From assembly GCA_903813345.2 (NCBI GenBank), contig CAIIXF020000005.1, positions 1,674,001 through 1,738,000 of the forward strand: a stretch of DNA of 64,000 nucleotides. Direction: 5' to 3'. The notes below the pieces were generated by a model. The model was not told where the DNA came from, ran no database searches, and saw only the letters and a list, made by a program, of their open reading frames with translations. Shown here in pieces: positions 1-13,224 of the stretch. Within the stretch, counting starts at the first letter, position 1; each line of letters starts with the position of its first letter. Source of the DNA: Owenia fusiformis (taxonomy: Eukaryota > Annelida > Polychaeta > Sabellida > Oweniidae). The translations under genes were made by a program, and so were the position numbers.

Positions 1-598
1 ATCAGGCGATGTATATTTGATGATAAACAAACTTGGTGGGCCATCTTGCCCAATGGTTCTTCTTATCCTGGGTCTCTTACTCCGCTCCTACGCCCATTTC
101 TCATTTCTTAATGCTAATATAGAATGCGTCACGTGTTATGAAAGATTAGTAGGCCTCAATATTACAATTTGAACCCGATTTTGAAGCATCCTTCAAGATC
201 GGTCCTTCACTGCTTTCATAGCAGCTCATGAATGTCACAATGCAATGAATTACTCTTGGGCCGCAGGGATGATTTTGAAGCACCCCTGTAAGCCTTTAAA
301 TTACATTGAAATGATAGGCCCTAGGATAGATACGATCAATAATTCATTGGGAGTTCGATTTGGTATCTTTGGTGTTTGCTTTGGAATAGCCTAATCCCGG
401 GGGAATAATCACGAATCTCGCGAATCTACCCGGGGAATCTACCTTACGTGAAAGTTAGTTAGCCTACATTCTATTGACAACGTAACATTCATTTGTCATC
501 GTGACCTGCAGGTCATGCGAACCATCAACATGCAATGGTGTATGTTTACAAAAAAACTGGAAATCAGGAGTTTTATTAAGACGGGACTTCCCCTTTTT

Positions 599-711
599 AT
601 GTCACCACCAAAAGTGGTCACATATTGTTAAAGTCTCCAACTTTTTTATGTACGGTGTTTAGCGTCTGGGGTCGGCGTTCAGCGTCTGTAACAAATGGCG
701 GGTGGTGACAT
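599..711 (+). repeat. Short inverted-terminal-repeat element, family A, copy 1
   Basis: The segment begins ATGTCACCACC and ends GGTGGTGACAT, a perfect 11-bp inverted repeat. Between the ends are recurring words also found in other copies: CATATTGTTA, GTCTCCAACTTTTTT, a GGTGTTTAGCGTCTGG-like block and CTGTAACAAATGG. The downstream flank CATGTTTATGCCTTGTT is also shared by other copies, so the true element may be slightly longer. Related copies lie near 12008, 15895, 20097, 26560, 26905 and 41797. It looks like a non-autonomous MITE-like element; no coding capacity is visible. Confidence 0.75.
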
Positions 712-811
712 TTTTCATGTTTATGCCTTGTTTAATATTTAAGGCTCCAAATGAAATATGATATCTGATATCATCATGATGTTATTCTTATTATATTATT
801 CTGTTTTGCAG

Positions 812-855
812 GTGCCAATGAGTATGACACACAAGCAGTGACAATTGAGTTATAG
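812..855 (+). other. Possible short terminal exon (weak)
   Basis: A good 3' splice site (pyrimidine-rich tract ending TTTTGCAG at 804-811) is followed by a frame reading ANEYDTQAVTIEL and then TAG at 853-855. The NxYDT...IEL pattern vaguely resembles the end of the cadherin-like domain of alpha/epsilon-sarcoglycans, and the sarcoglycan tail exons lie 25 kb downstream on the same strand. However, the stop codon follows at once, no good 5' splice site is seen, and the 14-residue match is too short to trust. It could equally be the last exon of an unrelated upstream gene, or chance. Confidence 0.15.
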
Positions 856-1325
856 CCCAGGGAGTTCAAGTTTATGCATCTTGCCTCAAGTAAAGTGTTA
901 GTCCTTAAAGACAGGACTGTTGGGGAAATGGCACAGTTGCTTGATGCAAGAGTAAAACTTTGAAATAACCATAGATAATATTACAATAGATAAAAGTTTG
1001 GCATGCATTATTTTTTTTCGTTTCATTATTAGATTTGAGAGCAGGTAGACGTATACAGCAGTGCAGTGAATTATGTTTGTATTTTAAGAAGTTGTTTCTC
1101 AGGTGTGACCAGCGATGATTGCAGGCATGAATACACTTTAAATATATTTCCTAACATATTCCTTCAGTAAATACACCCGTTTGCATGTTTTAAATAAGCC
1201 GTAAATAAAATGTTTAAACTTTGTTAGCATGGTCTATAATCTACAACGACCGTCAACCTTATTAGGTTTTGATTTGTTTTGTTGAAATTAGATTAAGAAA
1301 TTAGTCTTTCAAATGTCACCAGCAT

Positions 1326-1545
1326 GGGCGTAGCCAGGGGGGTGCGATGGGTGCGATCGCACCCCCCCCCCCCCCATAACCTTTGAAAATATGACCATTG
1401 GATAGAGGTAGAAAAGAGCTTTAAAATGCTTTTTATTTGAAGCTTCTAGCTCAATTTTGAAGGAAGTTGCATCAATTTTTGTAAAATTCAAAAGAAAACT
1501 TAATTTTTTGTGTTGCTTATGGCAAAATCGCACCCCCCCCCCTGA
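1326..1545. repeat. GGCGTAGCCAGG-type repeat element
   Basis: The left end reads GGGCGTAGCCAGGGGGG and is followed by a perfect 16-bp palindrome GGGTGCGATCGCACCC (1349-1364) and a long C run. The right end again carries an AAATCGCACCCCCCC block running into CTGACC. A truncated relative with GGCGTAGTC and GGGGGGATGCGATTGCCCC lies at about 3283-3375, and the well-preserved element at 48848-49048 shares the GTAGCCAGGGGGG end. This appears to be a family of non-autonomous elements whose mobility enzyme is not in the window. Confidence 0.5.
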
Positions 1546-3661
1546 CCGAAAACGAAAACTCTTTAGGGTTGAGGATTCACGTCGGTTTAAATTAGAATAA
1601 TTCTTTACTATCTGGTTTTGTTTGCTTCATTGTGAAATGTTCATCGAATTGTTATTTTTCGAATCATTTCCATTTCGTTACATAAGTTATTTGGAATAAA
1701 CTTAATTTCAGCTAAAATGCAGGGTAGTGCATGGCTGTTTTTTGAAAATTTTTATTTTAACCTTTTGTTGCTTATCACTGTATTAATTATGAGCACAAGT
1801 TTTTATGTTTGTTTATTTGTTTTTATTTCTTATACAAGTACAAGTAAGTTATACATTGCAAGTCACACCCGTAGCAAACCCTACATTGCCTTACAAAGTT
1901 AACATGAGCAGTTTCGAGAAACATTAGAATATGGGAGGGGTTCAAGAAGAGACCCGGTGTAAAAGGGTAGGAGGTCAAGACAGTATCTGTTGGAATGTTA
2001 TATATTTCCCTATCCATTATATGATAGGCGTATGCATGAGTGGAGGGTTGTGGAAATAGGGCCTCGTGAGAGATACATGTACTTGACAGTCAGTAATTGT
2101 TTACACCCCCCCCCCCTTCCTTGAAATGCTGAACTAATGTGCTTTTTGTTCATTGAAACAATACGAAATCAAAATTGATTAGTTTCCTAATTACAATAAA
2201 AACAAACGGCTGATTAGAAGATTACAGTGACTGTTTCCCGTCATTACATAACAATGTTGAAGGTGGGCAAAGGAAATCGAGTCTGTATTGATCTAGTTAA
2301 TAAGCATGATACGTGATTATAAACGTAGAGTAAAGGAAATGCCAGGATTTTTTTTTAGCATTCTCATTGTAATCAGAACTATGTGAATTTATACCATTCG
2401 CTTAGACATGGGCTAAAATTTTGATTCTTTTCAGCCTAATATTCTATCCAACAGCATTAAATGATCAAACTCAATTATTTAGTAAAACTTCAATAAGGGA
2501 TCACGTGAATTTCGATACAGCGGTAAATGAAAGTTTTATGCTTATTATGCGGGAACTATGAAATATTAGATTTAATTACCTAGGTACCGTATTCGAGAGG
2601 ACATTTTATCCTTTTTAGATTTTATATCAATTTTGACATTTTTGGCCTCTGGCTATGAAATATGTCTCTGATATTTATGTATTTCCCGAGAGAAAATTGG
2701 ACATTTGCGGGGCCTGATGCAAGACTAGTTATCTGTTTTCCTGGCTTGTTTGAAATGGATAAACTTTGTCGTATGTTTCAATGAAGCCCATGTGGGACTG
2801 TAGACCTAGAAATTCATATTTATATACTATAGATCGAGATAGAATAGTAATACAAAATATAGTATTCCAATTTCCAGTATCATAATAGACACCAACTTTT
2901 AAATCCTAGTAACAGATTTAGAATTCCTATTTTAAAATCAAGAGTCAGTTTAATCAGGAATTCATTGATCAAATGCGATCGAGATAGACTGGCGGACAGG
3001 ATGAGCTGGGATGCAATCAGGAAGGCGCTCAGTTGTTTATATTAATTATTGGGTCTTATAACACCTTAGTATAGTATACCCCTCCCTCCCAAATCACAAC
3101 TTCGCAACCACCGTCAATTTTATAATCAAATCCCTTTCCCTCACTAATGCAAATACATGAATAAATATAATATTGGAGTGAATTGCATGCGTTTCGAATG
3201 AAGTTATCTTTGTAGTACTAGTATTAATTTGTTCAAACAAGTTTACAGAAGATAAATGAAAGGGGACAAAGGGAAACACAGGGGCGTAGTCAACTTTCAG
3301 TCAGGGGGGATGCGATTGCCCCTTAAAAATTCGATTTTCAGTCAGAATGGGGTGGGGGTGCGATTAGCAAGCCACAATATTTTTTTAAATAATAAATCAA
3401 AACAAAGCTTTTTTTAAATTATGAATGTAACATTTAAAGATTAGACTGCAGCTTCTTGAAAAGAAAGCAGAACGTGTCATCACCGCCAACATAGAGAGCA
3501 ACGTGTACTAATTATAAGTATCTGAAAGATAACGCAAAAAACTTAATTATTAACTTTCAAGTCTTAACAATTTAACATGTAACTGTAACATGTAACTGTA
3601 ACATAACACATATATCGCCTCGAGGGGTCATTTAGCTTGATGAATAACCCCTCTGGTATTA

Positions 3662-3840
3662 GAGAGGTTTCGCACAATGGATTAACCTCAACTCGTTTAA
3701 GTGCTGTACCCTACGCGCAGAGGCCTAGAAATAAACTACAGAAGATGAAGCTCTCTTTTAATTAAGAAGTGAAGTCGAATGTAAAGGGTAATAAATCTGG
3801 TGAACACAACACATTGAGCCAAAAACTTGCGAAACCTCTC
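3662..3840. mobile_element. MITE, 179 bp, with TA target duplication
   Basis: The segment has 13-bp perfect terminal inverted repeats, GAGAGGTTTCGCA at the left and TGCGAAACCTCTC at the right, and is flanked on both sides by TA (3660-3661 and 3841-3842). TA duplications are the hallmark of Tc1/mariner-type insertion. There is no coding capacity, so it would depend on a transposase elsewhere. Confidence 0.6.
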
Positions 3841-6800
3841 TATAAACGCATTGTTGAACGCAAATGATCATGTGGATTCACTTAAATTCTGAATTATATT
3901 CAACTGTTTCTGTAAACTTCAACGAATGCATTTAATCCCATGATGCGTTTCACTCCTATCTGGAGTCTGGGAGTGCAGACTTGCACCCCGGGACTTGCAC
4001 CAACCCTTGCCCCTCTTCCACCCCGTGTCATCCTTGAGGTCCATGCATAGCCAAACACTTCACATGCCTGTATCACCCCGTTAATGGAAACAACCTGTAA
4101 AAAATAAATATCATATTAAGCAAATGCCTTTTATGGCCAGGTGACCGAGACATCAAAGTGATATTGAGTAAGTTTCCTCCAACTCAAAACGTAATTATAT
4201 AGATATAAATAACTCTCTTCATAAAATCTAAAGTTCACAATCCTTATCTAAATTGTGTATGGAACAAAACCAGAAGTCTGTTATATTATTAGTCTACAAA
4301 ATGTCCGGTGACTTAGCTGTATGGAATTTTGAAATATAAAAATTTTATTGTAGATATATAACATAAACACATCAACATAGAAAAATTCAATACAGTTATA
4401 TTGTAACAATATTCATATTATATTAATATTAGAGGGACCAAACACATTCGCTATTGCTAAGGTTTCTACGACTTTAACTGTCTTATAAGCATCTTGATCC
4501 ATCAAGGTATTACAATATTGTATGACTGAAGGAATACACTGGTATGCTATGTCAGAGCATGAAATTACAATTACACTATGCTTAATAGGCGGCTTCATAC
4601 TCCTTACGTCTCAAAATCTCTTAATTTTCAAATGGGAGTATATCATTTTCGTGAGCGGGATTTGGCGGGACAATACGATTTTCTTTCAAAATCAAAAATA
4701 TTCCAAGGTGTTATTCATCGGGAAGTAGTATCATGGGATAAATTTAGATATATCATTGCATCCCACGACCGGTTTGATTATCAATACGCAATCAGCCTGG
4801 TACTGGTCAACAGTAATAAATAACAGACGCTAATAAGACACAGGATCCAATCAGGTTAATTATCGTCTTTTATTGTCTTAAGTCTCAGCGTACCTTGTAA
4901 GATAATCATTCCCGTTTGATTTTGTTTGAATCGAAATTAAACGGAGGAGGGGGGGGGGTGAACATTTAAATCTTAATTTTATTCCTTACAATAGTTAAGA
5001 AAACAAACAAAAGACCATTCACTTATCCATCAATTTCCGTGCTCTGCGGATGTTTGGCTACTTTGATTACAGAAAAGTCTGAACATCATCCAGGACTCTG
5101 ATTGCAGCAGAAGTCGTCTAGGACTCTGATTATAGAAAATATCGTCTTAGCCTTTGATTACAGAGATCGTCTAGGTTTTCATCTTTAGACCCACCTTGTG
5201 GATTGAGTGTATCATGATCACTTCCAGAGTGATGGGGGCAGGGGGTTCACATTAAACAAAATTGGTCATCACTTAAGTTTAAAAAAAAGCTCAGAATGAT
5301 GAAAAACTGCACGATTTTAAATAAATTTTGGAGAAAGGCGTTCTTGAACCGCCCCCCCACCCCCTTCTCTGACTAGGGGTCTGACTTTGTCAAATGTCAT
5401 GGAGGTCGCAATTATATTCATAGAAAAGCATAAATTAAATAACTTCCCCACATTTTTACGTCTTTGCCTCTCTATGTTTGATTTTTATTTTCTTATCCCT
5501 CAGGAAAAAAACTAAAAATAGAAGGACATGTGATTTGATCGTATATCCTATACCCCAAAGGTCTCAAAAGTTTTAAATTATTTTTGAAAAACCTCTACCA
5601 CAGAAATAACACCGGAGGAGATGGAAATGACTTTGAGCCTTGCAAGTTAATGTTTCAAAAGTACACAAGCGTTTGCGTGTATACTTCGCGTGGCTAAAGT
5701 TCTAAACTAACTGTCAAAACAAAACAAAGAATGCAATTTTATTGGCGATCATGCACATGCTCTCTTCGAGAGCTTTACCATACTTAAGTCAATTATCAGC
5801 AAACTTTATGAATTAAAATCAATTGTAGGCTATATGGAATAAGCTAACTCCTGTTAAAGATTAGTATAGACAAAACACATAGATAGAACAAAAAGTCCTT
5901 TGAAAAGTATATCAAAATGAAAAATGGATAATAAATATTTCAAACATATAAATCCGCTTATTAAAGAATAACAATTAACACAACTGGGAAAAATGTTCAT
6001 GCCTTATAATCAGCCATATCGATGCAGATAAAACCGTCTAGATAGAACAAGTAACAATAACGAAAACAATTAGCAGATCCATGCCAATTAATTAATTATC
6101 GGACTTTGGATTTTTCTTAGTTTATACTCGCTTCAACAACTGCGCACCCCTCTCTTGTCAGTAAACACAGGTCGGAAGAAATCATCATGAGATTTTGACA
6201 TTGTACTTTCATCAACTGTAACATAAAGACCGGCGTGTTATAATCTTGACGACTCATTTAACCTGCCATATATTGCCCGTGTTGTCGTAATTTTCAAATT
6301 TGATAAACAATTTTCGAAACCGTATTTTTAGATGTACTTTTTCATGTAGATTTCAAATTATGACATCACTTTGACTGAATTTTGAATATTTAATGACGTA
6401 AATCAAAATTATTTCTACTCGCATCTAGTCTACCTTGTATTTCAAGGGGAATCTGTGAAACAGAATACAAATATTATACGATATATTAAGAAGGGAATGA
6501 TAAAGTATGTAAAATTCCTGCTGAATATACAGTATGCATGTATGAATCTGGGAAATCTCTCGGTGTATCGAATGTTACGACGATCGGAACATTCACTGGT
6601 TTAATCCAGGAGGTTTAATCTCCCGACGTGATATACAGCAAGTACTCCCGGGCAAGTACAATCCTTTGGAATACCAAAGCGTTAGATAAAGTGAGACTCT
6701 AATAGATCAGAATGTCCCGACACGGAAATCAGAATGACAGAAATATAATTTTGAATAATTTTGGGAGGTAGGGAATCGCACAATTTTGTAATTCCAATGC

Positions 6801-8331
6801 TGCCCTTTGTGTTTTATCAACGTTATACAACGATGCAAACAAAACAGATCGTATTTAAATCTTATTCTAATTTTAATTCCTACATGAAATCTCAGCCCCC
6901 CCCCCCCAAACACTAGTAACATTTTAAAGACTTTATCTAATTCAAACAATCAAATCAAATCAAAATTAAAACATGCAAACAGGTATATCTGCTTATGGAG
7001 GAATATCCGAAGAAATGTGTGACGCTGGTTTTCAGTCCTTAATCGCCGCTTAATACCTGAAAAGCAACTTATCTGCTTATTATAAGTTATCAAATAATTT
7101 AACAATTAAACAGAAACAATGCATGCCAAACATTTATCTATAATTGTTATATTATGGTTATTTTATAGTTTGCACTTGTATCGAGCAACTGTGTATCGGG
7201 CTGTGTATACGGGCCCTTTCTCAAACCCAATATGGGATTTAACACGTCACTTGAGGCAAGATTCATAAACTATATCTCCACGGGCTATAATTTGAAGAAC
7301 GCCACTGACGGATCTGTCCCTTTTGGATGGGCCGTATTGTTCTTGTGTGTATCTTACCCACGGGAACCTACAAAACAGATATAATTGCATTGTGAAAAGG
7401 AAGTCCCGTCTCTATAAAACTTCCTAGAATAAGATTCAAGCAGTGTAAACATCCATATTTGCAAAAATAACGATAAACCACTGTCATTAAGTAGTTGTAG
7501 TACCATATTCGTATAGCTTTTGGGAAAGACGATAAAACGCAAAATATGATTGGAATATTTGCTGAAGTCTGGGATCGATGATCTGACAGAAAATTTAAGG
7601 AAGGCGTTGATCATGACTGAGCAAAATGAAAGAGCAAAGTAATAATAATTGCAATTTATGTTTATCATTTCGACTATTCCGAGTCAGAGAAATCAAGAAT
7701 AAAAATGAAACTTTCCTTAGATATCTGTCGTATTGGCTTTACCGGGAAGGCTAGTTCTGGGGGGGGGATAGCGCTTGTTTAAATTTTAAATTATTAAGAT
7801 CAAAATGGTAAGGTCATATTGACGAATTTCCAAAATGACAAATTATTGTGCAGTGCGTTAAATTGGAATATCTTTTGATTCTTTTCCACTGGGGTACGCT
7901 AATATCCGATCTTAGTACTTCAATATTTTTGTTTGAAAGCAAGATCTTTAATGTAAACATCCGCATTTCAATATATCCTGAGACTATCATAGAATAATTC
8001 TGTGAATCCCAAGCACAACCCATTACAATATCAGTCTATAAGTCAATCTGTATTACAACAAATGAATAATAATCCCGAAAACAGTTCAACTATATTTGGC
8101 TTTGACTTATTTGTTTGAGAGGGATACGAAATCTAGGAATAAAAGTCACCGACGGTCCAACTTCAACGAACAATCTACATGTACAGACTTATCTTACTAA
8201 TTTAAATAATTATTTGTCCTCATCGTGATTTGCCCGTCTGATTATACAGGTTTTACTTTCAATTTAGCCTCACTCAGACACACAAATAAAATGTAAAATT
8301 ATAACATCATATTATAAAAACATTATCCAAC

Positions 8332-8745
8332 CTCGAATTAACACTAATGAACACGATGTGATGACTTTATTACTATCTATGAGGAACCATTAAACAATTA
8401 TGAACGAAATCCAGATACGTACAGTTTATTCATGAATTTGGAATATAATGTCGCAATTCATTCTAAATATCTGTTAAATATCGAATCTCTTACATTACGA
8501 ATCTCTTATTAAAATATATTCTATTTATACAATATTGTTTTTCCCGTCATCCGTGATTTCCACATGTTGATTGTATTCTATTTTATCAAATGATCGGAAA
8601 GTAATACCATGAAATGAGTAGCATTAGACATGTTAGATTATACGCCCTTGAATTACACTTATAAACACGATGTGATGATTGTTTCATTTACTTAGAGGAA
8701 CGCATTAACAGATTAATCAATTATGAACGAAATCCAGATACGTAC
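8332..8745 (+). repeat. Imperfect direct duplication of about 95 bp
   Basis: Two related segments, about 8332-8425 and 8645-8745, share the words AACACGATGTGATGA and ATTATGAACGAAATCCAG followed by ATACGTACG-like sequence in the same order. They are about 310 bp apart and diverged by small insertions. The second copy leads directly into the hairpin-rich satellite at 8756. No function is visible. Confidence 0.55.
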
Positions 8746-8755
8746 GATGTAAGGA

Positions 8756-9237
8756 TTCATATAGAAGGTAGTTTGCAAATGAATCCTGCCTTCAGGAAGG
8801 CAGGATTCATTTGTAAACTATATTGCATATGAATCCTGTATGATTCCTGGAGGCTGGATTCATTTGTAAACTATATTGCATATGAATCCTGTATGATTCC
8901 TGAAGGCAGGATTCATTTGCAAACTACCTTCTATATGAATCCTGTACGAATCCTGAAGGCTGGATTCATTTGTAAACTATATTGCATATGAATCCTGTAT
9001 GATTCCTGAAGGCAGGATTCATTTGCAAACTACCTTCTATATGAATCCTGTACGAATCCTGAAGGCTGGATTCATTTGTAAACTATATTGCATATGAATC
9101 CTGTATGATTCCTGAAGGCAGGATTCATTTGTAAACTATTTAAACAGCGAATCCTGTATGAATCCTGGAGGCAGGATTCATACAGGATTCATATGTGCAT
9201 ATGAATCCTGTATGAATCCTGACTCCAGGATTCAGTG
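8756..9237. repeat. Hairpin-forming satellite of about 60-bp units
   Basis: About seven units carry alternating GAATCCTG and CAGGATTC blocks, separated by TATGATTCCTGAAGG and by TTTGCAAACTACCTTCTATAT or TTTGTAAACTATATTGCATA spacers. Because GAATCCTG and CAGGATTC are reverse complements, each unit can fold on itself and neighbouring units can pair. Two spacer types alternate, which suggests amplification of a dimer. No coding potential. Confidence 0.85.
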
Positions 9238-10618
9238 GTTTGATTCACATTTTTTGCTGTGAAATTTATCAACATGTTTCAGAGAAATGAAACTTGTTGA
9301 ACCCACCAGTCCAGGTGTATTTTTATTGATTTTGTCATTCATGTCACTTAAATTAATCATGCACAAGGTAGAATGTGCATTTATTTGAGCATCCTGTTTG
9401 TCTATTGGAGAGAAAAGGTTAACGTCATGTACAATTTAAAAGCATTTTAAAGGGAAAGTTTTCACTTGGCTTATAAACCTTTTTAGTCGTAATCAATTAA
9501 TCTCAATGACAAATGTTGCGTGGTTATACGTTGCATGATGTTATATCATACAGTAGTTGTTTACACAGTCATTCAGTCGCCATTGTAAGTAGAGATAATA
9601 GGATCAAGTCCCACTCTTTGACTTCATCAATAACTCACTCAAGAAAGATTTATGACTTTCTTCACTGCAATGAAGAAAATTCCAGGGTATCTGAATCAAG
9701 TTGACTGATTAAAACTTATTCTTAAGCATGTCTCAGATTAAGAAAATATTGATTTGGATATTTCTGACTTATCTTAATGGAAATTGAGTACATTTATTTA
9801 TCCATGGGTGAATTTGATGATTAGATTTATGAGACAGGTCAGATAATTGCTAATAGATAATACTACACTAAAGAATGTCGCAAAGTAATCAGTTTTCACA
9901 TCCTTACATCTGTTGAATTCAGTTTGCTTTGGCATTTTAGATATAAAGAAACGTTCAAATACAAAAACAGTGTTTTCAAAAATCTGTGGCATTTTTAGTT
10001 TCCAGGTGAACATGCAAAATCAAATATGATATCAAATACTCAGTTATGAGTCTATGTGGCATGTGCTAGAGTTCCTCAATAATATGCATGTTTCTTCCAA
10101 TATGGTAAAAACCACTACTTTTGGTCTTAGACATTTTTTGAAACCAGTTCAATAAAAATATTCATTCACCTGTGACTTAGAATGCTACACATATGACACT
10201 CTATAGTAGAGACAACACATGTACTTTCCATTTAAAGAAACAAAAATTTCCTTTTGCAGGCTCTCTTACAGAGAGTTATTATAATACTTAATGATTATTT
10301 ATTATATATTTTTTTCTATTTTTATGATTTTAGGTAAGTAAACTAAGAACAGTGCAGAATGGGTTGGTGAATAAGAAAGGATAAAGGGCAACACAAGGAA
10401 AAGTATTACATAAATATTGTTTCATGAGCATGATTTCAAGTAAGTGTTTCTACATCTCATATAGCTACTTTTGGCATGAATTTTAACATGCTACAAGTAT
10501 TTAAAGTAATACACAGATGATGTATCTATAATCTTAAACCCCAAAAAGTAATAGATATGACTATGTGTTATATAAAAAAGATACTGTGGGCCAGAGATAA
10601 ATAAAAAGAAAAAAAGCT

Positions 10619-10692
10619 TTGCCATGACCAGGATTCGGACCAGCAAAAGCAGGATCAGAAGACTAGAGCCTTATCCATTAGGCCACTGGATC
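10619..10692 (-). repeat. tRNA-like pseudogene or SINE head with T-run
   Basis: On the minus strand an A-box-like TGGCCTAATGGATAAGGC and a B-box-like GGTCCGAATCC occur at tRNA-like spacing, with CTTCTGA in the anticodon-loop position (TCT, as in tRNA-Arg). A run of seven T follows downstream, as at a Pol III terminator. Acceptor, anticodon and T stems pair poorly, so it is more likely a decayed tRNA gene or tRNA-derived SINE than a working tRNA gene. Confidence 0.5.
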
Positions 10693-12007
10693 TAATTGAA
10701 TAATGGCTGTAATTTTCAAGCTATGTAATACAGTTTAGAAAAGAGTCAAATCTCTGCACCAGATTAATAATAAAAATAAAAATAGTTATTAATCATGCTC
10801 ATAATATTAAAATACATATTTAAGTAAATATTCTAAGCCCAAATCAGGATTAATGATGTAAATCCAGTTTTCATTTAGAGAATCTATTTCCTGTTATCAT
10901 TGTGAAAAAAACATGGCCTCCAAAAACAAAAAATATTCTTGCTACTAATTTTCAAAATGCTATATATCAATGGATCAGCTGTTTTTGGCACCAAAACCCA
11001 TCTTAATAGAAAGGTAAGACTATTTTCTTGACTTGTAATCCCTCTAAAGTCCTTGTGTGTGGCTTTAAGTCATGGAAAAATAGAATTTTGAAGATGTATG
11101 TTGCAGTGTTCCAACCCCGGGGGCTCACTTTATTTGAACCTTGACACTTATCAACGCGATGATATACTTAGCCAAGTCAGCCAACATATTTAAAAATGAT
11201 GATATACAAAAATCGCTATTAAATGTGATGATGTACTAAGCCAAGTTAGCATGATTTTAGATGATGATGTACAAAAATATTTTTTAAATGTCAATGTTAC
11301 AGGTATGCATGATCTTTAAATGATTTTTATTTATTTATTTATAAACAGTGATGTACTTACCCAAGTCAGCCAAGATATTGTTCAACAGGCATCATCAGTA
11401 AATACAATTATTTAGATGAGCATAATGTTGTGGTATTTCTTAAAACTATATTGCAATGTGTGTCTGAGTAAACTGCAGTTTTTTGCAGGGGGTTTGGCAA
11501 TATTATTGTTGAATTGTTGATTTGACTATTATTTTGCAATTGCTTTGGAAATGAGATATTTCCTTCTCAAAATTATTAAAATCAAGTTAATCAACATATG
11601 AATAAAATATATTTTTGTTTTGAAATCATTTATTAAAAATACAAGTCATGAGTTCTTTTGCAAGAATGGAGATAAGCAGGTAACCCTCCCTTGAAACATA
11701 CCCTGTACCCACCCAGATATCTCTAATTTGATTATAAAGTAGATTTTTTATCAAGTTCAATTGTCTACTAGCATGAGTTACACATGGATGATCTGCTTTA
11801 TCTATCAATGATCAAGCATATGTGTATAATAGATCTATTTCCCAGTATATTGATAGCATGAAAAAACACAAACTCAATAAAATCTTAAACATCACTGAAA
11901 TTGTACTTTTGAAATATTTTTCATTGAAACAGTGCTCCTTCAGAAATTTGTCCATTAAACTAAAATGACAAAATAATAAAACAATTAAAAACATACAGTT
12001 CAGGTTT

Positions 12008-12128
12008 TTATTTCACCACCAAAAGTGCCGACATATTGTTATAGTCTCCAACTTTTTTGTTTTCGGTGGTTTCTGTTTGGTGGTCTGCAGTGGGTATCTG
12101 TAACAAATGGCAGGTGGTGAGTGACATT
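12008..12128 (+). repeat. Family A element, copy 2
   Basis: It begins TTTCACCACCAAAAGTG and ends GGTGGTGAGTGACATTTC, with the internal family words ACATATTGTTATAGTCTCC and CTGTAACAAATGGCAGG and the shared flank CATGTTAATGCCTTGTT. The terminal repeats are slightly degenerate compared with the copy at 599. Confidence 0.7.
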
Positions 12129-13224
12129 TCACATGTTAATGCCTTGTTATCATTTGTTTTGAAAAGAATCAGATGATTTTTTATAAATATTTCAATCTGC
12201 TACAGATTTTGTCAATAAACAAGTTATGATATATCTGTAACAGATGTGTTACATCACTGCACTATATAGTAGTTACCGTTTATATTACTACTGTCTCATA
12301 CTTGTGGAGAAAGGAGAAACCTATCAGAAAATAATTTAGACAAGAAATTCAGAAAATAATTTAGAGAAGACATAAATGGGAAGAACATGGCCTACTTTCC
12401 CTGAGGTGTTGGTCTTTTTTATCTAAAGTTGTCTAGCATTAATTAATGGGGTCGACATTAGATTCCAATAAGAGTGCTAATTAGCAGTGCATTGTTTTTT
12501 TCTGGAGCAATTTGTATTTTCTGGTTTGGGGAATTCAATTTCTGTATACAGAACTTATTAATTCGTTTGCTTTATATCTAACAATTGAACTTTCATTCTG
12601 GGTAAACCTTCCATCTTTATGACATGCATTGGAAACTGTTTGAGGGAAATGTTGCTATGGAAACATTGGATTGCATATGTGTTAAAGGCACATTTTAATT
12701 GACACTTTTAATAGAACACTAAAGGCATATTTATTCAAAGAAAAATATCTGTGGGCAAAATAAATATTGATGTCTTCTCTGTAATTATGTCATAGTGAAT
12801 TTGTAAAATGTTATTGCTGTTGTTCCTTGTTGACTCTGAGGGGAGGTCACAAAGTTAAGTAATGTCCTTAAGTGATGCCAAAATCAAAAATGATGTGAGG
12901 CAAATGTAAACATAGGTGAGGGAAATTGAGGCTAAAAGAGATACATGTATATAACATCCTTTTCAGTTTGATTTCAATAGATGAAACTGGATGAATATGT
13001 AAAATCTTGGTGAGTTACATTCCATAGTTGCCTCACCTGCCCCCAGCCTGGTTATGCCAAGGATAGGCGTAATAGAAATTGTTATGAGAGTTCTATTTTA
13101 ATTTAATTAAAGTACATTGATTAAAGTAAGTGAATGCATCGCCACAAATCTCTAATTAGCTATTTTTATTTACTCTGCAGCAAATTTATTTTTCTGATCA
13201 ATACAAAATATGGTTTACCAATAC

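Larger units (their letters stand above)
1..8331. other. Non-coding stretch with scattered short repeats
   Basis: No convincing gene was recognised here on either strand. Open frames are short, AT-rich and unlike proteins, with no run of phase-matched exons. The stretch holds a few identifiable repeats listed separately (around 599, 1326, 3283 and 3662) and many long C or G homopolymer runs, for example near 1361, 1534, 2105, 4945, 6896 and 7758. It may be intergenic DNA or a large intron of the sarcoglycan gene whose C-terminal exons begin at 26070; the sequence does not decide between these. Confidence 0.6.
9238..13224. other. Non-coding stretch
   Basis: No gene recognised. It contains a tRNA-like relic near 10619 (minus strand), a family A element copy near 12008 and some degenerate repetition near 11155-11400 (GATGATATACTTAGCCAAGTCAGCC and variants). 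Otherwise it is AT-rich sequence without recognisable exons. Confidence 0.6.

Noticed and set aside
7354-7668. Minus-strand frame of 104 residues
   Set aside because: Composition is biased to Phe, Ser, Tyr and Ile as in random AT-rich DNA, with no recognisable domain, signal peptide or neighbouring exons.
10619-10692. Functional tRNA-Arg(TCT)
   Set aside because: A and B boxes and a T-run are present but acceptor, anticodon and T stems do not pair well enough.
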